From Phallusia mammillata (taxonomy: Eukaryota > Chordata > Ascidiacea > Phlebobranchia > Ascidiidae), in contig QLIY01000254.1 in the NCBI GenBank assembly GCA_003260075.1, forward strand, positions 62,001 to 126,000: a DNA stretch of 64,000 bases, read 5' to 3'. The notes under the pieces are model-generated. The model saw only the letters and a list, made by a program, of their open reading frames with translations. It ran no database searches and was not told where the DNA came from. The translations under genes and the position numbers were made by a program. Numbering within the stretch: the first letter of the stretch is position 1; the number at the start of each line of letters is the position of its first letter. Below, piece by piece: positions 35,901 through 47,700 of this stretch.

Positions 35901-38900
35901 AGAGAATGAGGAGGAGTGAGAGCATGATGACAGGAAAAGTCGAACAAAAGGTATTTGTGTGTTGAAAACTTGAGCGGAATTCTAACAATATTACTGATTT
36001 GGTATAACGCTCTCGATAGGACTTGCATACTATACTTATTATGTTCAAATGTGTCGTGATCGCCGATCTGCATAGACGCTTCAGGGCTGATCCCAGTTCA
36101 TCTTAACTGATACGGTCGAACTGGTGACCCCCTTCTACGAAGCTGACATGTGCAGCATACAAGGCGGGCAACTGTGCTTGTGATTCGCCTTTGGGCAGGT
36201 TCACCACTGAGTCTATGTATCTCAGTTGATAGAGCGCGAGTCCCGGAAAGGCTCTTGTCATGGGTTCGAATCCCACCAAAGGCTAGATTTTTCTAAACTA
36301 CACCTTGTCATATAGGAATGCTTGGGAGACCGGCTGATTCGGTATAACCAGGGTGGCCATACCGTCCTTATTTCTAAGATTTGTCCTTATTTTGAAGGGG
36401 GGGGGGGGGGGGGGGGGCAAAGAGTGTAATTTGCGACATTAGGTAACGGCTGGGGGGAATTATTTCTGTCTTTACCAAGTTATAAAATTCTGCCTCCCCG
36501 CCGATTTTGGCAAGTGGGCGCCTATGGGTTCGACACACAAATTAAAATGTTTAATTTTAAAATTATGAAACATCTAAAACTGTCTCATACCAACTAATGC
36601 ACGTTTATTCTACCACAAAGAANTTATTTTGAAGGGGTGTGTCTTAGAAAACTTTATTGTCCTTATTTCTAAGAAATGTCCGTATTGTTGACTGTAGTCC
36701 TTATTTTGTCTTATTTTCAACAATTACTGTAGTCAGGGAAAAGCAAACCTATGCCTGAGCTGTCGTAAGATGCACGAAGTATTTTCCACGAACAACCAGT
36801 TGCTGGAACAGACTGTTTCTGGCCAAAATATTGCAAATATTATATCATGGCTTGTATAAAAGCAAAGATTTGTTCAAAAATGTTTGTTTCGTTTTGCAAA
36901 AAAAATATTTTTTCGGTTGTCCTTGTTTTTGGTTTTAAGTCGATGGCAACCCTGGGTATAACACCTTCAATAGGCCTGGCGTAGTGTGATTTATACATGA
37001 GTGTGCCGTGATCTGCATTAAAGCTTCGGGGTTGATCCCAGTAATGAATGTGTTCATTTAACCTTAATTATACAAAACTTTAGAAATATATACAAAACAA
37101 ATAATAATTCATCTCAGTCTTTTCCATATTACAGGATTCAAAAGTTGAAACGGTCGTGACAACGCAGAGCTCGAAACAAAAAGTTCCAAGTCACTTACAA
37201 AGACTGGAAACTTCCATCAACCAAATCAGCCTCCCTGCTGAAAAGGTGGGTGTCAGGATTGCTCATTTTTAGCCCTGCAACTAAATTGTTCGATTTTTTT
37301 AGCCGGTTGTGGACTTCTTCAGTCGATTCACGAAAATTAAACGATTTGACGTTGATGGAAATGAACAAGGTGAGATTTTGGAAACGATTTTTTGTGCATA
37401 CTTTCGACCCTATTGCGAAATTTTGTTAAATTTCAACAAAATTTGTTAAAATTGTTTTTTTAAGCCAGTATGACGTGGAGTAAGGGTGTTTTATTCTTAA
37501 ACTATTTACTTGAAGGATACAGGTTTACCTTAATGCCTTAGTTTGTCATCAGCCGTTGTTTTACAAAAAGGGGGGGGGGGACCCTACAAAATTTGTTAAA
37601 ATTGTTTTTTTAAGCCAGTATGACGTGGAGTACGGGTGTTTTATTTATAAACTATTTATTTGAAGGATACATGTTTACCTTAATGCCTTAGTTTGTCATC
37701 AGCCGTTGTTTTACAAAAAGGCAGTGTCCGTAAGTTACCTATGTGTCGTTTCACTATCGTCTGTTGACGTCGGATTTCTTTCAAAGTTCAAGGTGGCAGC
37801 ACAATTGAAATATGTCAAGTTGTCTTTTAATCCTCAAACCAAGTAGTAATTACGGCATTCACTATGTCACCTCACCTTTCAGTGGCATGCAATGAATGTA
37901 AAAGCGCTCACTTCAATTTTTCAGCTTTGTTTGTCAAAAACTCGAACTTACGAACCATCCCACCATTTGTCTGCTTGTGGTGTTCGGATCCCCGCTAAAC
38001 CGATACCACCGTGCCATCACCGCGTAACGATAATTATCGTTTTGCGGGGTTAATATCGTCCAACGCCCGATTCGTGCGATGTATTTCCTAACACATGCTC
38101 TCACGTGGATCTTGAGATATTTTTAAGCAGGTGTTAGTGTCCATTGTTCCCCACGTTCTAGCTGACAATCTTCCTTTATGACGCAACAAGTGCATGTGTC
38201 CGCGTCACAGTGCTTTCAAGTGGGTGTGACTGTGATATGAGGCCTGTCTATCAGAGGCGAGAATGACAGCCGGGCAAAATACCAAGCTCCATTTAATGCG
38301 CTTAATCGTATCACCTTGTTAGAAAAAACAACAGGCGCGGCTTGTTGATAATCCAACTTTATGTCAGGACTTAGGGAATACCTGGTGGTTTGCCTATCTA
38401 ATTCACAATACAGTGTAAGTAACCGTGTTTTCCCGGTTTGTTCTGCATGTCTTGCATCCGAGGCTTGGTTTCCATTGTCAGGGCGTTGCTGTGTTGACAC
38501 CGGTTGGTGTAATCGGCTAATACCTTGTGTAAAAGGTAGGATTAGATCCCAGTGAAGCTGCGCTTACCATTTTTTCCTGTTACTTTCGTGACCTTCATGG
38601 CTGGGTGCGGTAGGGTGTATGTTAAAATTAAGTGAAGCTTGTAAGGAATTTTGTGATGCGTTGTTGAAGTGTGTGAAATAGTGCAAAAGACTGCCCATGC
38701 GGTTTTAAACTGTCCTTATTTTTACATTAGTGTTGTTTTTATTATTTCACTTCGGGCAATATTGTCAAAACGTGTTACAGCTATAATTGCATAAGTTGGG
38801 TCTTGAAAAGTAGATAAACTAGTAACAAATTTGCCAAATGGCACAACGTCTGAAAGTTTGGTCACTACGATTTAAAAATGGCAAAACAGCCAATTTATTA

Positions 38901-39572
38901 TTTTATTATTATTAAATTGATGAGACACAATCTAAAGCTCTTTGAAATAAGTTGTTTGTTAAGCCACCAAGTTTCAATTTATTATTTGTTTGGTCAAAAT
39001 CAGCTCATTGGTTTAAAAATAGCGTCCAAAAGATTTGTTACCAAAACGTCAATTCTTCCGATCAGTCTTACGCTGTTTTACTGTGTGACCAGCGAAAGAG
39101 CTTTGTTTAAAACCGAACGTCAAATGACAGAGGTCAAGTTAATGGGATTGGGCTTTCCGATGAAAAGCGTTACGTCATAGGTACAAGGTCATGTGATATC
39201 GCGATAATCTGATCTAACCCGTCAATAATCGTGATCAACCGATTGTTTACACTCGGAGTGTGAGAGAGGTGGACATTTTCGCACAGTTGAATTTCGCCGA
39301 ATTCTGAACTTTTTTTTCATCTTTCATCTTGTCACTGTCGCTTGTGTTGGGATTATAACGACTTTGTAGACGTATTAGTTTGAGCTGGGTTTAAATTTAT
39401 ATTTTTATCAAAACGGTAAATCAGGTGAAACTTCTAACAAATATATATCTACTATGTATTACATGATAAATTGCTCAGGATATCAGGATTTAGTCCAAAT
39501 AAAATAATTTGTTACTCCTCATTTGAATAAAACGGTTTGGGTTTTATGTAATTATTGTAACATATCATTGAA

Positions 39573-39653
<81 letters not shown>

Positions 39654-42600
39654 ATTGAATACTTTTATATTTTTGTAAATCTAATTTGGACATTTTATTA
39701 CCAACTTTTATTTGTTTGCATTAGCAATAGTTCAAAGGGCTTTGATTGGACGAAAATTACCATCCCACTTAGTTTCGACTAAAATAGACGCACGTGCATA
39801 TGTGTGTACATGAGTCCTACTATTTCTGGGCTTAACCAGTGGCAGTTCTGTGTGCAAAATATCAAAGTAACTACTGATGATTTGCCCTCAGATGTAAAAC
39901 GAGTTGGTAACACTGGTAATAAGGTTGAAACGTTGGGCGTATGTTTAATAACGTGCTGCTAGACAACTTTTTCTTAGATTTAATCTCGTTCCAACGTAAA
40001 TCCAGCGGTATTTTGGGCAAAATGTCACTGAAAACGCAATCGTTTTACGTCGCGTGAAACCTTATGCGCACGTTTTTTTAAACTGAGAATGATTTTGCCC
40101 GTTTCTCTACGTTTTTCATGACGCATGTTATACTGTTTTTATGAAATTAAGTAAAATCTAACCCAGGAATTTCCTACCGCCTATTTTACGTGTTAAAAAT
40201 ACTAATATTTTCGCCCACACACATCATCGCATGTATTGTATGAGTAAATTTTACACCGCCCAACTATATTTATAAACGTCCCAAAGGTGAAGTTTACCTC
40301 CTACGTTGACACGCTGTGGTCTACAACTGGTTTCAGGCGATGGATCACCAGTCAAACTAAGTGTGGGCAATTACAATTTAGAATTTTAGAGTAAGGACAA
40401 AGTAAACATTCAAAATAAAGCTTGAAATATATTAAAAAAACACGAAATTCAAGAAGTGATATAAAATAACTGACAGCTAACATGATGCAATAAAAAGCAA
40501 TAGAATACTATGCAGCTATTTCCAACTTATCACCATCTGTAGTAGACGTTTTTTGTTGGACCTTCCAAAAAGTCATCGTATAGGCCACCGGTTGAACCAC
40601 TGGTCCAATACTATAGTGATATAAAATTACCAGTTTAAACTTAGTTGTTTCAGGCCTAAAACACCATTAATTTTTTTTCTCGATATCTTAGTTGTGATTA
40701 AAACAACAAAAAAGAAAATAAATTACAAGTCAGTTGATGTAGTTTGAATTCTTGTGTTTCCTATGACCTGTTACTCTCTGATAAACGCAAACGAAAAATC
40801 AATTAGGTGAACAAAAATATCACAAAAAATGCTGCGTCACGTTTATGCTGTTCTTAAATCTGCTGTGTCAGCGTAGGTATTGTGACGTAGCGCTCCATAC
40901 AAACAATGACAGGTAGGAACGTTTGCTTTTAACAATGCTCAATTTTTGTGACATGTGACTCGGTTAAATGTGTGGAGTCCCGTGATCAATAAATGTGAAA
41001 ACAAATCGATCACTTGCGTTGGATTGTTCTGGAAACTTAAAATCTGAGTTCGACAAGTCCAATATGCCAATTTACAATGTTATGAAATGGTTCAATTCGT
41101 GACACAATTTAATTTTTGTAGTAAAAAAAACTTAGGTTATGTTGGGTGGTCCTGAACCATTTTTTTCTTGTGTCTGGGTATACACAAAAGCTACCAAAGT
41201 ACGCTATGGCCATTGTAATGTAAGCGCTGTGGTCCTTCAATGTAGTTTTTCACGCGCCGAAAACATTTACAAGCACGTAACTTAGATAAGATCACACAGA
41301 AAGCAGTGCATGTATATATGTGTGGTGTGTATTGTCTTTTATTTTTTTTTTACTTTTCTTGCGTTTTTTTCTGCGTTTTTAGCCACATTTTATCTATAAA
41401 AAATAAAAGCGGTTAACTATACGTTTTATTACCAAACCAACCGGTCACACGCATTTTGACAAATGCATGACTAACTGATTCGGTTACTGTAAAAATCTCG
41501 GAACAGTTGAAACCCAACGTGGCCATTAGTAGTTCAATTTTTGTTATTACTTTCACATCCAAAGTAGGTCAATTGTGTTTCTTCTTTTTTATCCAGTGCT
41601 GTGTTTAATTTTCTTAACAATTGGATTACTGACTGAAATATGACATTCCAAATGAACGAACATAAGTGACATCCTAGCGGACAAAGAGTTATGACATAAT
41701 TGAATTGTCATATCGGCATAAATGTCTTGTTACGATATGTAACAACATTTTCTAACGTTAATTGCACTCCTTAAAGTTGTAAACAATTTGGTAATAATGT
41801 GATGAATATTTTGATTTTGGACACTTGTGGCGCTCCTGGGCTAATACCGATCCACCCATGGCATACACCAGTGGTTCTCAACTGGTGGTCCATGATGACT
41901 TTATGGGTGGTCCACAGGACGTCCACTATACTATATTTGGACATAAACTGGAAATAGTTGCATAAAATGTATTGAATATGCAGTAATATTTTTTTATTAC
42001 TCGAAATTCTGTTTTGAAGAAACTTATTTTAAGCCAAAATCCTTGTTGTGTATGATTACTAAAAACGAAATGTTCCACGATATTTTATTATTTGGGTACA
42101 TGGCCTGAAACGAGTTCGGAATCGCCTCCAGAAAAGTTACGTTTCAGATGTTCACATTTTTTAAACACCTGAAGATAATGCGATTGAATCACTTTGTTCG
42201 TGTCTTATTTAATGATGAAACAAACACTGTGGTTCAATATCTTACGTTTCTCGTTGCAGCAAACCGGCTTTAGGCCGCAAAGTTGATTCAAATCCCCGAA
42301 AACAGATGTTTCCACCAAAAAACGAGGGGGGGGGGAAGTTACATTTTTGATGTTCACATTTTTCCAACACCTGAAGATAATGCGATTGAATCACTTTGTT
42401 CATGTCTTGCTTACTTTTAAAACAAACATTGTGGTCCAATATGTTACATTTCTCAAACCGGCTTTAGGCCACAAAGTTGATTCAAATCCCCGAAAACAGA
42501 TGTTTCCACCAAAAAACGATGTTTTTTAGTCACCGAAACGGGATTTTCTGCCCTTTGGCCGGCGAATAGTCATAATACTGCATTTTTAATTCCACATTTT

Positions 42601-44740
42601 TACCAAATCTTGTTGCTTAAACATTAAAGGTGATTAATACTCGCGTTGAGGTTAATATGCTGTTTCAATCAATACTAAATTTGCACTCAAACGCGTTTTT
42701 AGTTGCGAAATTGACATCTAAGAAGTTGCCACATAATGATTCAAGAATTTACGTAGGACAGTAGTTCTCAAACTGTGCGTCGCGACGCCCTGGTGCGTCG
42801 TTTTAATTTTCCAAGGGCGTCGCAGAATAGTTCCGTTTCGTGGCTATTTGTTGTTGTATGAATAAACAAAACTCTAATAATAAGTTTCCTCATTAACTTT
42901 TATTTGCTGGTCGCAAGTCCAGAAAAACTTGTCCAGGGGCGTCGCAACAAAAAAGTTTGAGAACCACTGACGTAGGACATTACCTCCCAAAAGTTGGCCC
43001 TGGGGGGGGGGGGCGTCGCAAGTCCAGAAAAACTTTTCCAGAGGCGTCCTAACAAAAAATAGTTTGAGAACCACTGACGTAGGACATTACCTCCCAAAAG
43101 TTGGCCCTTTCCAAACCTTGAATGCACGATCTTACGCATGGAAACTCGCGCAAAATTGTTTTTAGAGCCTAGCCCAAACGAATCTAAAATATACTTAAAT
43201 TTGATTACAACGAACCCTTTACCGGCCTATTGTGATAATATTCAAAGCAGTTTAAATACTGGTTTAGCAGCACTGTTTAGTTTAACTGTTAAGACGTAGA
43301 TGAATCGCTGGGATCAGCACTGAAGCGTCGATGCAGACCAGCGATCACTGCACACTCACATAGAAATATAAGAGTCCCAGAAAAGACCTTTGTCGTGGGT
43401 TCGAATCCACCGCAGGCTAGATTTTTCTAGCCTACGCCTTGCCATATGGTGGTGAATGCTTGGTGACCGGGATGTTCGGTATTACGCCTTCAATGGACCT
43501 GGTGTGCTATGATTTCTATTGAAGACATAGATTCTTTTCAAATTGAAGTATTTTTGTGTATTTTTATCACAGGTAATTTTATCGCAATGTGACATACTCC
43601 CATATCGTATTATTACGATGCAATGATATCGTTTTGATATAATGTACAGGAAAATGTGTAATTTTAGGATGTAATTTCTATGCGTTGAAACAGTTTTTGT
43701 TTATTTGGTCGTTGACAACACCGGGTTCGTCTGCAAACTCTTGCGTATGTTCAAGACTTACAACGTCGAAAATACTTGCTCTATGATGGTCATTCAAACC
43801 GTAAATCCAATCAACATTCCCTTGCCAGTATTCAGCCAATTCTACTGACGTGTGTATTACGTCCATCACATCTACTTATCATATCATCATTCATTACAAG
43901 ATGTCAGATGGGTTTATTAAGTTCACATAGATTAGTGTCCGATTACATCGATAACACCTGAATCACTCAATTTCAAACCGCTTACACAGCACATCGAGTC
44001 ACGTGTATGTGTTGCCCTACCCTTCTTACTTATGCTAATGATGTTGTGTGGCTTCAGTGACATGGTCCGCAGTATGTGTGGCACAGTCGGGTCGGGTTCG
44101 GGCTTCTGTTTAAACAAAACGTGCTTGATTAGGGTCAACTTCACACTCGGGATTATTTAGGCCGAAATTGCGCAAGTTTTTCGGCCAAATTCTGGCTCTC
44201 AAAAATATCGATCGCGGCCAAGGCACAACTTCGTGTAATAAAATACCAGTGTCATTTACCGTCAATTGTACCTGACCGACTTAACTTGGGCCGGGCAAGG
44301 ATTGGAAGTGTCCTGTTGGCCAACTGTGTTTAATATAGTGTTACCTCACAGATACAAATGACGTAACACTCTATTTATTTATTTACAGACTTGTTTTTTT
44401 AAACGAACTGCAAATTCGCTGATTTATTTTATGTCCTTATAAAATCTTTTACCTATTCATATGTGGTCTCCAGTTGGCCAATTTTCATCTTTTTTTCGTA
44501 ATAACAATACAAGCCATTTGCAGGCTCCAAACATAAAATTAACTCTTTGTAATACTTCCACCCGCTTTGGGATTGAAACCAGCAACCATTTGATTTTAAA
44601 TCTTCTTTTCTTTGGCAGAAAAACCGCGTCATGCGAAAATCCGCGACCCAGGAATCGGCAACAGTGACCTCTGGTTCAAATACAACGAGGGATTCTCGAA
44701 TGCCATACGTCGCACTGTCTACGTTAAAGACCTTATGTGA
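23949..44740 (+). CDS. CHTF18: Chromosome transmission fidelity protein 18 (alternative clamp loader large subunit)
   Basis: Exons: 23949-24030, 24318-24494, 24691-24778, 25252-25358, 25629-25765, 25900-25992, 26435-26668, 27386-27550, 28157-28287, 28588-28711, 29070-29191, 30501-30594, 31329-31453, 31741-31777 (3' part lost), 32566-32698, 33206-33430, 34085-34234, 34744-34874, 35800-35950, 37135-37245, 37303-37369, 44619-44740. Phases agree except across the incomplete exon. The AAA+ core has Walker A GAPGLGKTT (378-386), NASDDR, Walker B LIIDEID (436-442) and sensor-1 asparagine in ICICND (485). The C-terminal domain includes LAYNLTYRQEKD and ends LWFKYNEGFSNAIRR-TVYVKDLM, the CTF18 tail that binds CTF8 and DCC1. 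Ctf18-RFC loads PCNA on the leading strand and supports sister chromatid cohesion. Over 920 aa are visible; the human protein is about 975. Confidence 0.95.
25510..25765 (+). repeat. CTF18 exon 5: partial first copy plus full second copy
   Basis: 25510-25577 repeats the start of exon 25629-25765, including the upstream intron, around G tract 25578-25587. The coding difference seen (ACA versus ACT, Thr) is silent, as expected of alleles. Confidence 0.82.
26575..26832 (+). repeat. CTF18 exon 7 3' end duplicated
   Basis: 26575-26698 and 26709-26832 match around G tract 26699-26708. The second copy (ending at the same GTAAAA donor) is only a fragment of the exon and has no acceptor of its own. 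Confidence 0.8.
27098..27340. repeat. Intronic allele-like duplication
   Basis: About 110 bp beginning cataggttcattgtttcag occur at 27101 and 27229 on either side of G tract 27208-27219, within a CTF18 intron. Confidence 0.75.
28870..29992 (+). repeat. CTF18 exon 11 present in two full and one partial copy
   Basis: Full copies lie at 29070-29191 and 29603-29724 and a third, 5'-truncated copy at 29814-29898, separated by G tracts 29395-29404 and 29804-29813. Copies 1 and 3 agree; copy 2 differs by several silent changes and one Lys-to-Thr change in the lysine run. The gene needs only one copy for phase and for alignment to the family. Confidence 0.85.
29990..30600 (+). repeat. CTF18 exon 12 present twice
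   Basis: 30195-30288 and 30501-30594 are both intact exons with the same acceptor and donor. They differ by mostly silent changes and one Pro/Gln difference (FPPTTT versus FPQTTT). G tract 30303-30313 separates them. A transcript with both would shift the frame, since the exon is 94 nt. Confidence 0.85.
30678..30984. mobile_element. hAT-type MITE with exact 8-bp target duplication
   Basis: The left end is CAGTGGTTCTCAAAC and the right end TTGGGAACCACTA. Both flanks read atgtacaa (30670-30677, 30985-30992). It is 307 bp long and lies in a CTF18 intron. The family is related to 42759-42969. Confidence 0.85.
31505..31622 (-). mobile_element. tRNA-derived SINE, 3' part (reverse orientation)
   Basis: Reading the minus strand gives the same tail as 43410-43530: gatttttctagcctacacc, then ccatatggtggtgaatgctt, then the gattcggtat and gccttcaatgggcctgg motifs. 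It is within a CTF18 intron. Confidence 0.65.
31600..32055. repeat. Two truncated copies of CTF18 exon 14 around gap tracts
   Basis: Copy 1 (31741-31777) and copy 2 (32009-32045) both encode LNVEIVKDLSIG and both end at a G tract (31778-31788 and 32046-32055). Between them lies 31789-31866, a reverse fragment of the hAT element seen at 6890-6975, bounded by tracts on both sides. The exon end and its donor are missing in both. Confidence 0.8.
32105..32405. repeat. Intronic allele-like duplication
   Basis: The block starting ctatctacactagatttagc occurs at 32132 and 32275, about 130 bp each, around G tract 32265-32274. Confidence 0.75.
34129..34430 (+). repeat. CTF18 exon 17 3' part duplicated
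   Basis: 34129-34234 (coding) repeats at 34281-34386 after G tract 34270-34280. I count three differences over 106 coding bases, all silent (ACT/ACA, CAG/CAA, CCA/CCG). This is the pattern expected of two alleles under purifying selection. Confidence 0.85.
35317..35642. mobile_element. hAT-type MITE (CAGGGTTGCCA termini), most complete copy
   Basis: Termini CAGGGTTGCCATAC and ATGGCAACCCTG are inverted repeats. The flanks are gttatagg (35309-35316) and gttataag (35643-35650). It is 326 bp, without a gap tract, in a CTF18 intron. It can serve as the reference for the family members at 12287 and 36349. Confidence 0.88.
36050..36348 (+). mobile_element. tRNA-derived SINE, interrupted by a hAT MITE
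   Basis: An A-box-like sequence (tatctcagttgatagagcg, about 36217-36235) and a B-box (GGTTCGAATCC, about 36263-36273) mark a tRNA-derived head. The tail runs through gctgattcggtataac, where the MITE at 36349-36954 has inserted, and resumes at 36963 with accttcaataggcctgg. An associated block around 36050-36110 recurs at 37000-37050 and, inverted, at 43310-43360. Confidence 0.72.
36349..36954. mobile_element. hAT-type MITE inserted in a SINE, with an intruding segment
   Basis: Termini CAGGGTGGCCATACC and ATGGCAACCCTG are flanked on both sides by ggtataac (36341-36348 and 36955-36962), which is SINE sequence. Inside, 36418-36622 does not match the family member at 35317-35642. It is bounded by a 21-G tract (36397-36417) on one side and the single N at 36623 on the other, so it is probably misplaced sequence. 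Confidence 0.85.
42759..42969. mobile_element. hAT-type MITE with exact 8-bp target duplication
   Basis: Ends CAGTAGTTCTCAAACT and AGTTTGAGAACCACTG are inverted repeats, and both flanks read acgtagga (42751-42758, 42970-42977). It is 211 bp. Its right end occurs again at 43014-43069 after G tract 43002-43013, followed by the same acgtagga flank, so this is the other allele. Confidence 0.88.
43370..43530 (+). mobile_element. tRNA-derived SINE copy
   Basis: A B-box (GGTTCGAATCC, about 43399) is followed by the shared tail gctagatttttctagcctac, ccatatggtggtgaatgctt, tcggtattacgccttcaatgg. The A-box half is not preserved. Confidence 0.68.
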
Positions 44741-44745
44741 CGTCA
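44738..44745. promoter_or_regulatory. Palindromic CRE octamer overlapping the CTF18 stop codon
   Basis: TGACGTCA begins with the TGA stop codon of CTF18. It is one of ten perfect copies in the window and may be coincidental. Confidence 0.4.
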
Positions 44746-44782
44746 CACTCGACTATTGTTTGTTTTCGTATATTTGCTGTCC

Positions 44783-44788
44783 AATAAA
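44783..44788 (+). terminator. Polyadenylation signal of CTF18
   Basis: AATAAA lies 43 nt after the stop codon at 44740, a normal distance for a short animal 3' UTR. It supports 44619-44740 as the true terminal exon. Confidence 0.65.
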
Positions 44789-47700
44789 CCCAACATGCTA
44801 AATAGAAGGTATAAAGTATGTGTGCATTCTTATGGCAAAGGAGGGATTTATAAAGTTTGTATTTTGTTAAGGAATGAAAAGATTTCTGCACACACGAAAT
44901 GAACGAACCATTTTTGTCAAGCAGAGCATTTTTAAGGTTAGAGTTTTTTTCTGTACGTTTTAAATCAAAAATTCGATTTAGTGCAGTCAGCATAAATTGA
45001 CATCTCCTTGGACTTTAAACGAGTGATTCTTCTGTCTTAAGGTTCGTTTTTTTTTCAGGTTTATGTTGTGTATTCGAGACGATCTTTCACAGAAATTAGG
45101 CGGGTACAAAGCACAATGTCGAAAGCACAGTTTTACAGCGTCACCAAATAGCACCATTTTAATCTGAAATTGATAAATCGTTATCTTTCTTAAAAATGTG
45201 AATTTGGTTTATTCAAAGCATCAAACCGTGCTAAAGTTTCGTAGATTTTTCACGAATTTCCAGTTTTTTGACGTACACAAAAGTAACTACCAACAGATTA
45301 GCCTACGCCTGGTGAGGTATGTTGCATTACTGTGGACACTAACGACTACAAAAAGTACAGTTGACATTAAAAATTGGGTGTAACATCGACTTAGTACAGT
45401 GCTGATGATGTAATTTCTGATTAACCAGTCCGGTATTTTGATAAGCTCGGTAAAAATGTGGGTGGTCATATTGGTTGTGTAATGTTGATGTTAATGGGAA
45501 GAAAGGCGTTGGGAAATTTTTGAATAAGGCTTTTGAAATTGGTGCCCCCTACTGGGTAGTTCCTTATGTTCACCATGGGTGACGTAATTACGAAACAAAT
45601 GGCCTGTTTTCTATGGTGATGTCATTCTATTCTATGTCATTCTAAGCTGTGTCAATTGGATTTTCGGGGAATTTTGCAATAATTCTACGAACCAGCTGTC
45701 CTTTGACACCTCGAAAGTACAATTTTATCGCTGTGTTTGTGCCAGTTTTCTTTGTGGTATCACCCTGTTCCGTGTTTTAAGAACGATTGTGTTGGGCAGT
45801 GTGCCATCACCCTGATGAAGACGCGTCTAAACATTGATTAAGTTATATACAATCGCGAGGACAGCAAAGGATATTTTATTTAAAACTGTGGTTGAAGGTT
45901 TCTCTTTGGTTTTACATTAAAACCGTTTGCGTGGGCTGAAAGGTGTTCAAAGTGTGCCATATATACCCGGCGGCTCAATCTAAGTTGATTAATTACAATA
46001 CATCTTTCAAACCCGTCTCCAAAAGGTTGTGCAACACAAAAATTTCGAAATTCGTAACCCTACCTGATTAAAATACAACTTTTCCTTCTTGCAGTTCGTT
46101 TCTCCTGTTAGTTTGTGTACACTATGACTAGTATGTTATGTCTACCACGTGTGTGTTCACTAAATCTATCATCCAGTTGCCCCAGGTGTACATGCAGGTG
46201 CCTTTCTTTGAAGTGATTCCAAGCATTTGTGTTTCTCAATCTAAATATACCCTTGCAATGTAATACAATCATATCACAAATATTTCTGACTCTTGAATTC
46301 GCTACAGCGGTTTTATAAGTGTGGCGTCATCACTTTATAGATTCTTGCTGGATTTGATTAGTTTTGTCTATTTAAGATGATTTAACGCGAAATTTCTTAG
46401 CTTGAAGCTTGCCTCTATAGAGTTGACTTGCGGTTTATTTCTATTGTCATGAGTTTCATAAACTCACATGATTTTGTGAAAGGTTTTTGTGAGTCCGCAA
46501 TAGCATCACGAAATTCAAAACTATTTTTCCCAAATGTAGGTCTACTGTTTTAATCACTGTATATTTTTATTGTGTCCCCTTACAGTTAAGTTAACGCAAA
46601 AGCATTCTATGACCTAAAAAGGTTAAAAAAACAAGGTTGTACAAGCTTCAGGCCGCCAATATGTTGGGTGTACACACTTTCTGTTTATTTGCAAAGAAAA
46701 CTAAGCTTCACATTTTCCTTGAACATCGATTGTCTGAAACTTGATCCATCACTTTAGTGTGATTCATCTTATACAAACTCCTGTCAAAATCTTATGTTGT
46801 CTCACCGCGAAATGACTGACGCCTGTCGAAGATTTCTGTTTGTTTTGCCGCTATTGGTAAAAACAACATGTTGCCCACTTTTCAGGTGGACACTTATGTG
46901 TGTTTGTTACCTTATAGCGAAGGTCACAGTTTTTACCCTTACCATGGCCCCCAGGATTTGTCACGAAATTTGTGACACTTTATATCATTTTTCCGTGTTT
47001 GGTCAATCCGAAACTCTTTCGTCTGGCACGTTTTTTTCATTCTAGCTCATCTATATTGGCCGTCGCGTGCTAAGCACTTTAAAAAATTGTAAATATGAGT
47101 TTTGCACGTAACGTTGATAAGAAATTGTATGTCACACATACACGTGTTAAACAACAGAAAGTACTGCATGTACTTTTTTGGCTCTAACGGAACTGACTTT
47201 AAACTGTTTGTATCACATTGTATTAAAATGGTTAGGCATAAACATGAGCACCGATTCATGGAGGTTTCAAATAAAATGGGCCGTTTGCATAAAAAAATCG
47301 AAACTTAAGGAAAGCAATTAAACGCTTGTTACATCGGACCTCTGAGAAAAAATGGCACCCATAAACTTATGTTAGTTGATATCTGGGTAAAAGAAGAAGG
47401 GGGGGGGGCGCCCTTACCATGGCCCCTCAGGATTTGTCACGAAATTCGCGATACTTAATATCATTTTTCCGTGTTTGGTCAATCCGAAACTCTTTCGTCT
47501 GGCACGGGGGGGGGGGTCACATTGTATTAAAATGGTTAGGGATAAACATTGAGCACCGATTCATGGAGGTTTCAAATAAAATGGTCCGCTTACATAAAAA
47601 AAATCGAAACTTAAGGAAAGCAGCAATTAAACGCTTGTTACATCGGACCTCTGAGAAAATGTGAACGTATGAGTTCTGCCAATTGGAGTCTGCACCCACT

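Larger units (their letters stand above)
37370..44618 (+). other. Large last intron of CTF18 (7.2 kb)
   Basis: No coding exon was recognised between the penultimate and last CTF18 exons. It holds allele-like copies (37410-37569 and 37581-37720; 42130-42325 and 42336-42530; 42910-43001 and 43014-43105), an 80-nt G tract (39573-39652), a hAT MITE at 42759-42969, the left end of another at 41869, and a SINE at 43370-43530. A nested gene is possible but none is supported. Confidence 0.7.

Noticed and set aside
36217..36290. Functional tRNA gene
   Set aside because: A- and B-box-like sequences are present, but no cloverleaf with a plausible anticodon arm can be drawn, and the tail is shared with other dispersed copies. 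It is a SINE head.
38216..38555. Frames inside the large CTF18 intron as a nested gene
   Set aside because: They have no domain similarity, no supported splice sites, and overlap on opposite strands, as chance frames do.
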